Positions 7,418 to 15,300 of a stretch of 25,103 bases of DNA are shown here, piece by piece (position 1 is the stretch's first letter; each line of letters begins with the position of its first letter). The stretch is from Prevotella sp. UBA2456. Lineage in GTDB: Bacteria; Bacteroidota; Bacteroidia; Bacteroidales; Bacteroidaceae. The position numbers and the translations under genes are program-made. The DNA lies in NCBI GenBank assembly GCA_002342415.1, contig DDPY01000015.1, positions 217,227 to 242,329 on the forward strand, in the 5' to 3' direction. The notes beneath the pieces were generated by a model. The model was not told where the DNA came from. It made no database searches and worked only from the letters and a program-made list of their open reading frames with translations.

Positions 7418-7425
7418 CAAAGGTA
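7418..7425 (-). promoter_or_regulatory. -7 promoter element of the tonB operon
   Basis: TACCTTTG on the minus strand, a full -7 match. A start about 7 bp downstream would be near 7411, leaving only about 4 nt of leader before the ATG at 7407, so the tonB mRNA may be nearly leaderless. Confidence 0.65.
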
Positions 7426-7434
7426 CGAAGAAAA

Positions 7435-7475
7435 GTAAAAATGTAAAAAAGTAAATAGGTAAAAAAAGTAAAAAG
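7435..7475. repeat. period-8 A-rich tandem repeat between tonB and porQ
   Basis: The trinucleotide GTA recurs at 7435, 7443, 7451, 7459 and 7468, separated by A-rich stretches, giving units such as GTAAAAAT and GTAAAAAA. The period is 8 (one step of 9). It fills the place of the tonB -33 region and lies upstream of the porQ promoter. Confidence 0.7.
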
Positions 7476-7498
7476 CGGCAGAAATGATAATAATTTCA

Positions 7499-7506
7499 TA
7501 TTTTTG
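7499..7506 (+). promoter_or_regulatory. candidate -7 promoter element of porQ-cmk
   Basis: TATTTTTG on the plus strand fits TAnnTTTG; no clear TTG is seen at -33. The predicted start near 7513 would give a leader of about 30 nt before the ATG at 7544. Confidence 0.5.
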
Positions 7507-7543
7507 CCGTTTCAAAATAATAAAAACGAATAGTTTACACGTG

Positions 7544-8518
7544 ATGACCATCACCAAAGGGAACTGGATAAAGCGCATGGCAATGGGGGGGATGCTTCTC
7601 AGCATCTTCGCTGTTTACCCCTTGTCCGCACAGGAGAGCCGCGAGGTTTACAGTTTCTTGCGCCTGCCTGTCAGTGCCCATGTGGCAGCCTTGGGCGGCG
7701 ACAATATCACACTGAATGATGACGACCCGACCCTGATTTTCCACAACCCGGCACTCATCAACGACGTGTCGGACAAAAGCATCAACTTGAATTTCATGAC
7801 CTATATGGAGGGAGCCAAGACGGCTTCGGCATCGTTTATCAAGGCCCTCAAGGAGCGCTCCACGTGGGGTGTCTCTGCACAGTATATGGATTACGGTTCG
7901 ATGAAGGAGACGACGGTAGGGAATATCCAGACGGGCGACTTCTCGGCTCGCGACATCGCATTAGCCGGCACCTTTGCCTATATGCTGACCAACAGCCTGA
8001 GCGGAGGCATCACCGCCCGTTTCATCTCGTCGCACATCGGCAGCTACTCATCGGCCGCTGTGGCCATTGACTTAGGACTGAACTACATGGACGAAGATCG
8101 CGGATGGTCCCTGTCGGCTGTTGCGAAAAACTTAGGAGGACAAATCAAGGCTTACGACGAGGACTTTGAGCGCATTCCCCTCGACCTGCAGTTAGGTGTC
8201 AGCAAAAGACTTATCGGCTCTCCGCTACGCCTGTCGGCCACGCTGTCGAGGCTGAACAACTGGGATCAAGGCTTCATCAAGCATTTGGCTGTGGGTGCCG
8301 ACCTATTGTTAGGCGAGAGCATCTACGTGGCTGCCGGATACAACTTCCGGCGCTCGAGCGAGATGAAAATCAGCAGCGGTGACGGTGACAGCAACCACGG
8401 TGCCGGTTTCAGCGTAGGAGCCGGACTGCAGCTGGAACGGTTCAAGCTGCAGGCTGCCTATGCCAAATATCATGTGTCAGCCTATTCCATATTAGTCAAT
8501 GTCAGTTATTCACTATGA
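7544..8518 (+). CDS. porQ: type IX secretion system protein PorQ
   Basis: PorQ is an outer-membrane beta-barrel protein of the type IX secretion system, linked with PorU/PorV/PorZ surface attachment of cargo. The 324-residue protein has a signal peptide (positive residues, then a hydrophobic stretch, about 1-28, cleaved near LSA/QES), followed by the hallmark YSFLRLPVSAHVAALGG (about 36-52) and HNPAL (about 67-71), then repeating amphipathic strands to the C-terminal aromatic-ended YSL. The ATG at 7544 is preferred over an in-frame ATG at 7484, which lies before the promoter box. Its stop overlaps the cmk ATG (ATGA at 8515-8518). Confidence 0.88.
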   Translation: MTITKGNWIKRMAMGGMLLSIFAVYPLSAQESREVYSFLRLPVSAHVAALGGDNITLNDDDPTLIFHNPALINDVSDKSINLNFMTYMEGAKTASASFIKALKERSTWGVSAQYMDYGSMKETTVGNIQTGDFSARDIALAGTFAYMLTNSLSGGITARFISSHIGSYSSAAVAIDLGLNYMDEDRGWSLSAVAKNLGGQIKAYDEDFERIPLDLQLGVSKRLIGSPLRLSATLSRLNNWDQGFIKHLAVGADLLLGESIYVAAGYNFRRSSEMKISSGDGDSNHGAGFSVGAGLQLERFKLQAAYAKYHVSAYSILVNVSYSL

Positions 8519-9204
8519 AGAAGATTACTATCGCTATCGACGGCCATTCATCGTGCGGAAAGAGCACAATGGCCAAGGACCTGGCCCGCGAGGTGGGCTA
8601 TGTCTACGTAGATACAGGTGCCATGTATCGCTGTGTCACACTCTATGCCTTGCAGCATGGACTCTTTAAAGGCGACGAAATAGACGAGCAGGCATTGCGC
8701 CAGCAACTGCCACAGATACACATCTCATTCCTGTTTAATCCCAAGACCGGCCGCCCGGACACTTATCTGAACGGTGAACTCGTGGAACAGGCCATCCGCA
8801 CGATGGAAGTCAGCAGCCACGTCAGTCCTGTTGCCACCCTTGGATTTGTGCGCGAGGCGATGGTAGCCCAGCAGCAACAGATGGGCAAGGACAAAGGTGT
8901 GGTGATGGACGGCCGCGACATCGGCACCGTAGTATTCCCCGATGCAGAACTCAAGATATTCGTTACGGCTTCAGCCGAAGTGCGTGCCCAGCGCCGCTAT
9001 GACGAGTTGAAGGGCAAGGGTATGGAGGCTGACTATCAGGACATCCTGAAGAATGTTCAGGAGCGCGACTATATTGACTCACACCGCGAGATTTCCCCCC
9101 TGCGCAAAGCCGATGACGCCCTACTGCTCGACAATTCCAAAATGACTATTGCCCAGCAGAAGCAATGGCTACTGGAGCGCTTTAAAGAGGCCACCAAGGA
9201 GTAA
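8515..9204 (+). CDS. cmk: cytidylate kinase
   Basis: Phosphorylates CMP and dCMP with ATP in pyrimidine nucleotide recycling; cytoplasmic. The 229 residues match the family. The Walker A loop is GHSSCGKST at 10-18, the substrate-binding DTGAMYR at 33-39, DGRDIGT at 132-138, and the lid with its arginines and SPLRKADDALLLDNS at 194-208. It overlaps porQ by 4 bp, so the two are coupled. It converges with ispH, whose stop is only 13 bp away, and no terminator hairpin is visible in between. Confidence 0.97.
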   Translation: MKKITIAIDGHSSCGKSTMAKDLAREVGYVYVDTGAMYRCVTLYALQHGLFKGDEIDEQALRQQLPQIHISFLFNPKTGRPDTYLNGELVEQAIRTMEVSSHVSPVATLGFVREAMVAQQQQMGKDKGVVMDGRDIGTVVFPDAELKIFVTASAEVRAQRRYDELKGKGMEADYQDILKNVQERDYIDSHREISPLRKADDALLLDNSKMTIAQQKQWLLERFKEATKE

Positions 9205-9217
9205 GCCCAGAATGGTG

Positions 9218-10105
9218 CTACAGCCCGAGAATGGCATCCCGGCACTGCTCCATCAGCCATTTAGGTGTCGATGTAGCTCCACAGATACCAATCGTTTTGA
9301 TGTTCTCAAGCCACAGGCGATTGATTTCCTCCGGACCCTCAATGAGATGAGTGTTCGGATTGACCCGTTTGCACTCGTTGAACAGCACCCGCCCATTGCT
9401 ACTCTTCCGTCCACACACAAAGAGTATCAGGTCATGTCGCGTGGCGAAGGCTGAGATATTGGGCATGCGGTTAGCCACATTGCGGCAGATGGTGTCGAAG
9501 CTCCTGAAGGTGGCTGTGGGAGCGATATGCTGCTGAATATATTCAATGATGCGGTGGAATTCATCCACCGACTTGGTGGTCTGTGAGTATAGGTAAATAT
9601 CGCGAGAGAAATCGAGTTTCTTCACCTCGTCAAAACTCTCGATGACTATGGCTGACGACTGAGTCTGGCCAACCAGTCCGAGAACCTCCGCATGACCCTT
9701 TTTGCCGAAGATGACAATCTGCGAGGCACTGGTATCCTGGAGATTGGCCAGCACATGCTCATACTGCTTCTTGATGCGCTTCTGCAGTTGCAGCACCACA
9801 GGACAGGTGGCATCAATAATCTCGATATGGTTCTGTCGCGCCAGATTGTAGGTCTCCGGAGGCTCACCATGTGCGCGCAGCAGCACCTTCACGCCATGCA
9901 GCTCGCGCATCTGCTGATGGTCAATGGTGATGAGTCCCATCTGGCGCAACCGCTCGCACTCCATACCATTATGTACGATGTCACCCAGGCAATAGAGCGT
10001 GTTACCCTTGGCCAGTTCCTCCTCTGCTTTCTGGATGGCAGTAGTCACACCAAAGCAGAAACCACTGCCACTGTCTATCTCGATGCAAAAATTATACGCT
10101 GACAA
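9218..10105 (-). CDS. ispH: 4-hydroxy-3-methylbut-2-enyl diphosphate reductase
   Basis: IspH is the [4Fe-4S] enzyme making IPP and DMAPP in the last step of the MEP isoprenoid pathway. The 295 residues include the three cluster cysteines C17 (GFCFGV), C101 (ATCPVV) and C207 (ICRNVANR), the substrate histidines H45 (VHNG), H79 (AHGE) and H138 (KGHAE), the S235-S236-N237 group, and S279 near the end. No ATG is available in frame; the best start is TTG at 10103-10105, which fits the family's N-terminus. It is the last gene of an operon after meaB, with 28 bp between them. Confidence 0.94.
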   Translation of the reverse strand: MSAYNFCIEIDSGSGFCFGVTTAIQKAEEELAKGNTLYCLGDIVHNGMECERLRQMGLITIDHQQMRELHGVKVLLRAHGEPPETYNLARQNHIEIIDATCPVVLQLQKRIKKQYEHVLANLQDTSASQIVIFGKKGHAEVLGLVGQTQSSAIVIESFDEVKKLDFSRDIYLYSQTTKSVDEFHRIIEYIQQHIAPTATFRSFDTICRNVANRMPNISAFATRHDLILFVCGRKSSNGRVLFNECKRVNPNTHLIEGPEEINRLWLENIKTIGICGATSTPKWLMEQCRDAILGL

Positions 10106-10133
10106 TTTACTGTTATGTTTAAGAAGTAATCGT

Positions 10134-11234
10134 TTATTTTTTCAACTGTGCGAAATAGGCCTCCAACAGGTTCTGGGCTGCGACAAATGATGTCTGCTGA
10201 CCAGCCAGCACGCTTTGTTCGGCCTGCTGCAACTGCTGCTGGATGAGCGGATTGTTGTAGAAGCTGAGCCGCAAGTGCTCATTGATACTCTCGTACATCC
10301 AGTATTTGGCCTGTTCGTTACGGCGGTAGCTGAAGTAGCCGTTTGCCTTCACGAAGTCGATATACTGATAGATCATATCCCACACCTCCTTGATGCCGAT
10401 ACCATAGAATCCGCTATAGCACAACACCTTGGGCAGCCAGCCGCTCTCGGGCATGGGGAAGAAATGGAGGGCATTGCGGAAGTTGGTGGCTGCCATCTGG
10501 CACTTGTCCACATTCTCGCCATCGCACTTGTTGATGACGATACCATCGCTGATTTCCATGATGCCGCGCTTGATGCCTTGCAACTCGTCGCCTGTACCTG
10601 CCAACTGGATGAGCAGGAAGAAGTCGACCATCGAGTGGCAGGCCGTTTCGCTCTGCCCCACACCTACCGTCTCTACAAAAATCTTATCGAAGCCTGCCGC
10701 CTCGCAGAGGATAATGGTCTCACGCGTCTTGCGTGCCACACCGCCCAGAGAGCCGGCTGTCGGACTTGGACGGATAAACGAGTCGGGATGGACGGAGAGT
10801 TTCTCCATTCGTGTCTTGTCTCCTAAAATAGAGCCTTTGGAACGTTCCGATGACGGGTCGATGGCCAGGACAGCCAGCTTGCCGCCTTTCTCCTTCAGCA
10901 CATGGATGCCAAACTCATCAATACTGGTCGACTTGCCTGCACCCGGGACACCACTGATGCCCACACGGATGCTGTTGCCACTATAGGGCAGACACTTGTT
11001 GATGACTTCCTGCGCCTTGGCCTGATGATCGGGGTTGACACTCTCTACCAGCGTGACTGCCTGCGACAGCACGGTGACATCGCCTCGCACGATGCCCTCC
11101 ACCATCTCGGCAGCAGAGAGTTCGCGCCGACGGAAGCGGCCTCGCTTCATATAGGGATTGATAATGGCAGGTTGCTCCACGCCGCTATTCACCTGCAGAC
11201 CTGCATATTCTGAACTGTTTTCCGGATGTTCCAT
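10134..11234 (-). CDS. meaB: methylmalonyl-CoA mutase-associated GTPase MeaB
   Basis: MeaB (ArgK-type) is a G3E GTPase that loads and protects the B12 cofactor of methylmalonyl-CoA mutase. The 366 residues show Walker A GVPGAGKST at 95-103, the Mg/base region DPSSERSKGSILGDKTRM at about 126-143, the switch ETVGVGQSE at 188-196, and NKCD at 235-238 as the guanine-binding NKxD. The C-terminal 80 residues form the dimerisation part. Its partner mutAB lies 7.5 kb away on the same strand. It follows the DUF1573 gene by 31 bp and precedes ispH by 28 bp, so it is transcribed with an unrelated exported protein. Confidence 0.96.
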   Translation of the reverse strand: MEHPENSSEYAGLQVNSGVEQPAIINPYMKRGRFRRRELSAAEMVEGIVRGDVTVLSQAVTLVESVNPDHQAKAQEVINKCLPYSGNSIRVGISGVPGAGKSTSIDEFGIHVLKEKGGKLAVLAIDPSSERSKGSILGDKTRMEKLSVHPDSFIRPSPTAGSLGGVARKTRETIILCEAAGFDKIFVETVGVGQSETACHSMVDFFLLIQLAGTGDELQGIKRGIMEISDGIVINKCDGENVDKCQMAATNFRNALHFFPMPESGWLPKVLCYSGFYGIGIKEVWDMIYQYIDFVKANGYFSYRRNEQAKYWMYESINEHLRLSFYNNPLIQQQLQQAEQSVLAGQQTSFVAAQNLLEAYFAQLKK

Positions 11235-11265
11235 TTTCTGTTTTTTACCATTAAAAGTATGTATG

Positions 11266-12309
11266 CTATTGAGCCGTGATGTCGATGGTGACCTTGGCCT
11301 TAAGGGGATCGTTGGTAATCATCAATATACGGGGGCGGGTACGCACCTTCTTCAACTCGTTGCGCAGCGCCGTCACCTTCAACTTCGTGGTCTCGCCCGG
11401 ACGCAGACGGCTCTTACCCAAGGAAATCTTCAGACCACGGGTGAACATCTGCAAGGAGGTGATGCGAAGCTCCGACCGTCCTGTATTCGTGACATCAATG
11501 GTTTCAGTCTTCTTCGACTTGCCTTCGAAAAGCATGTTTAGAGACTCCTTCGAGAGGCTGATGGCAGGAGGATTCTGCACATGGGCATTGAAGGGCGGAA
11601 GCAGCACGACAGAAAGCCCGATCTCATGGTCCTGACGCACCTTGTCCCCAGGATTGCCTGCCAGATAGACGGAGGTCTGTGTCAAACCAAAGTCACGCAA
11701 TTTGGAAGAATTCAGCTGAATGATAATTTTGCCTTCCTGTCCGGGTTGCAACGCTTCTGGCACCGTCTTTGCCGAAAGGTAGGACGGCAGGTGCATGAGA
11801 TTGGGATGATACACCCGCTTACCATTGTTATAGATGAGCAGTTCCTGCACCAGCTGGTCACCCTTGTTGGCATCGTCGAACTCCAGGTCATTGGTGTTCA
11901 GGCGAAGGTCGCCCATCTCTACCGGATAGTTGGCAGAGAGGTCGATATAATGTTCCAGCACCTGACCACGCATACAGATGTATATCGGCTCGGGGGATGC
12001 ATTGGTCTTGATGGCAGCCTGCTTGTCGAAGTGTCCTAACTGCGCAGCATCGTAGGTCATCTTGATTTGAAAGCGGTCGCTGAGGTCGCCCTTGGGATAG
12101 TCTACTACCGTACAGCTACAGTCAGGCTGCACACGCTCGATACGTACCTTCCGGCTGCCTTTTACCCTGAACTCGAAGACGGCCGTAATAGGCTTCTTCC
12201 AACCTGTCCGACCCACATCGACGGTGGTCTTCTCAACAGTCAGTTTCTGCGCTGCCACCGATAGTGAAGTCAGCAGCAGCAAGGAGGATATCATTAGTTT
12301 CTTTCTCAT
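11266..12309 (-). CDS. DUF1573 domain-containing exported protein
   Basis: A 347-residue exported protein of unknown function. A signal peptide covers about 1-20 (MRKKLMISSLLLLTSLSVAA) with cleavage before QKLTVEK. The mature part holds DUF1573-type immunoglobulin-like domains; the first has the family's cysteine pair in QPDCSCTVVDYPKGDL (C64, C66). A second beta-rich repeat (about 215-340) ends in RPRILMITNDPL. The ATG at 12309 is chosen because it directly starts the signal peptide; a longer frame has no such start. It begins 2 bp after the stop of the macroglobulin gene, so the two are almost certainly co-translated and may work together in the periplasm or at the outer membrane. Confidence 0.86.
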   Translation of the reverse strand: MRKKLMISSLLLLTSLSVAAQKLTVEKTTVDVGRTGWKKPITAVFEFRVKGSRKVRIERVQPDCSCTVVDYPKGDLSDRFQIKMTYDAAQLGHFDKQAAIKTNASPEPIYICMRGQVLEHYIDLSANYPVEMGDLRLNTNDLEFDDANKGDQLVQELLIYNNGKRVYHPNLMHLPSYLSAKTVPEALQPGQEGKIIIQLNSSKLRDFGLTQTSVYLAGNPGDKVRQDHEIGLSVVLLPPFNAHVQNPPAISLSKESLNMLFEGKSKKTETIDVTNTGRSELRITSLQMFTRGLKISLGKSRLRPGETTKLKVTALRNELKKVRTRPRILMITNDPLKAKVTIDITAQ

Positions 12310-12311
12310 AC

Positions 12312-15300
12312 TTATTGAATGTTTATTGTCATAGACGGTGCGGTGGCCCGATATTCGGGAGCATAGGCACACTGAACGCTGCAGGTGCCGCTCTCGTACC
12401 GGCCGGCACGGTCGATATAGTATTCCGTTTCTATCACATGCTTACCCTTGGCCAACCCATCATAATAGTAATGAGTGGCACAGTCCTTTGGCGACACGTA
12501 CGCACCCTGATGATAGCCCGAAAGCTGACGGACGGGTTCCATGCAGGCGGCCCGGCGGTCGACGACCTGCACGAAGTCAAGATCACGGCTGGTCTCGATG
12601 GTGATGCGCACCTTCACTCTGTCGCCTACGGCAAAACGGGTAGTCCCGGTAGTAACAGCCTTACCCGATGACGGCAACAGTTCGCGCTTGACACGGATGC
12701 CGCTTTGGGAGGCTGCTATGTCGGAAGTCTTCTGCAAGAACTGAGCATAGACAGCTCCCCAGGAGGTGCCTGTCGAAGTCTTCGTGGCCGAGAACACCTG
12801 CCCCTTGGGGTACTGGATGGCTGTCTTCACATAACCGAGTCCTGCTGTGGCTTGGGGGAGGTCTATGGGTGTACCGTCGATATCGAAAACCGTTTCCGGT
12901 TTGGAGGCATGAAGCGCTGGACGATGGAAGAGAAATGCCCAGATGGCATTCACGCTATTGATGGGCGTATCCCAAGCCTGGGTACGTTTCTCCTGCAAGA
13001 GCCAGCGGCGCATCTCGTCAACGGTCTCTGCATCCTGAGGCGTTACAGTCTGGATGGCCTCGATGGCCGCCACCTCCGTGGGAATCTTATAGTCGTACCA
13101 TGAGTAGCCGGCTCGCTGCGTGTCGTAATAGCGTCCCATCTCCTCCGTATAGACACTGTATTCCTTCAGGCTCTTCACGTATTCAGCAGCCTTCTTCTGC
13201 TCACCGTGTCTGGAAAGGACAACAGCTGTGAGGGCTTTCTCGTAGATGGACTGCCGCTTGATGTCTTTCTTCAGCAGTTTGATCAGATAGTCGTTGACCG
13301 ACTTCAACTCAGGTGTCAACTGACGTCCGTCCAAGGCACAAATGTATAGCCAGCGAAGGGCAGTAAACGAGGGGAATGCAGGCTTGACACCTTTCTTCTC
13401 CTGCTTCTTGAGTTCCTCCACTACGCTTACCATCTCCCTGCCAATATAGTCGAAGGCCTTGTCCTGCATCTGGCGGGTATCGCTCTGCCGGCCTGCCATC
13501 TGATTCAGGCGTACCAGCATCTCTTCGATGGCCACCGTCATATAAGTACTGCCCTGCATGCCGGGATGCCATGAGAAGGAGCCGTCACCATTCTGGAGTT
13601 TCTTCAGCTTCTCAACAGCCGTTGAAAGTCTGTTGCGTATACCGTTTTCGTCAAAGAAGTCGGCCAGACGCTGCTTCTGCTCCGTCTCACGGTCGGATGC
13701 TGCCACCCACGGAGTCTCTTCCAGCAGGAGGTCTTTCAGTTCCTGGTTCTTGGAGAGCTGAGAGTGGAGAGTGGAGAGTGGAGAGTTCTCGCGTTTCCAC
13801 TGTTCGAACGTATTCTTCACCTGCGGGCTTTGGTCTAACAGTGTCTTGGCCAACAGATTACTGTAGTAGGATGCAGCCTGGTCGATAGCACTGTGCTCAC
13901 AGGGCTGGCCCAGCGTGGGCAGCGACTGCACCATCAGCCATGCGGGGTTGTTAGTATATTCGATGGTCAGCTTCTGCTGCGTGGTGCCCTGAGGGAACAG
14001 CGGTGCGAGGTCGATGGTCTTCACTCCCGGCTCGTGCTGGGTGTAGGGAACTGTCTTGGTGACGTACTCTCTATCAGACAACACAGGCAGATAGTGCTGC
14101 TCGCCGTCCGAGAAGCCATCATCAGTGCCGGTTACTGCCGATGCGCCTATCTTGCAAATCAGCAGCGAGGGTTTCAGCACACCCGCGGGAATATGGAAAA
14201 CCACCGATGTGGTCTTGCCTGCCTCTACCTCGAAAGGCTCTCTCACGGACAACAATTCTCCTACGGTCTCCGCATCTTCCAGCCGCAGACTGGCATCACC
14301 CTTCAGCGTGTGCTCACCGGTGTTGATGATGCGAGTGGAGATTTGCACCTCGTCGCCCACTCGGACAAAACGGGGCATGTTGGGCTGCACCATCAGCACC
14401 TTCTTAGCTACCACCTCGCCTTCCAACTTGCCATACAGCATGCTGGCAGTATTGGCAATGCCCATGAAGCGCCAGGTGGTCAGACTCTCGGGCAGGGTAA
14501 ACTTCATCACCACCCTACCCTCTTGGTCGGTCTGCAGCTGGGGATAGCAGAAGGCTGTCTCCTGCAAGTTCTCGCGCAACTGAAGCGATTCTTCCTGCTG
14601 CGGCTCTTCGCCTCCATCACGGTTTCCGGCCATCCCGGCCTTTGCTGACTGGGCACTATAACCTACAGCCACTTCGTCGTTGGCAACGAGTGCCTCACTA
14701 TCGAGGGCGTTGGCCTTGGCCTGCTTGCGCATGAGCATAGCAGACTCAGGAGCGGCTGCCATAGCAAATGCACCTATCCGCCCTCTAACCATCACTGGAT
14801 GTCGGTAATAGGGATATACGCTGTCATCAAAACGGCTATAGTCCCAAGCGGGGATATTCAGCAGTTGATAGTTCTTGGCTCCCATCAGACCCACACCGCC
14901 CCAGTAGGGATACTGCCAGGTGGTAGAGGGGCGCACCAGATAGGAGCTGGGTGAGAAGTTCCACTGGTGCTCACGTATCTGGTCGAGACTCTTATCATAG
15001 AGCACTGCCATCAGCGATGCGTCAGCCGGCGTACCGTCAGGATTCTTGACGGTGAGCCGCCACTCTTCCTGCTGACCAGGGACGAGACGGTCGCGGAAGG
15101 TCTCCCACGACAGCCGTAGCTGCTTGTCGGGCATGGGACGGGTGATGGTCTGAGCGTGGTGGTAGCAACGTCCGTTCTTCACCCACGCATAGGTGAGCAG
15201 CAGTCCGTTGCCGTATTCTTCTTGATAGGTCAGCTTCCTGTTCAGCAACGAGGCGCTTTGCATCGTCACACCGCTCTCTATCACCTTTCCACCCGCATAG

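Noticed and set aside
9205..9217. Terminator between the convergent cmk and ispH genes
   Set aside because: The gap is only 13 bp and no hairpin with a T-run is visible there or in the gene ends.
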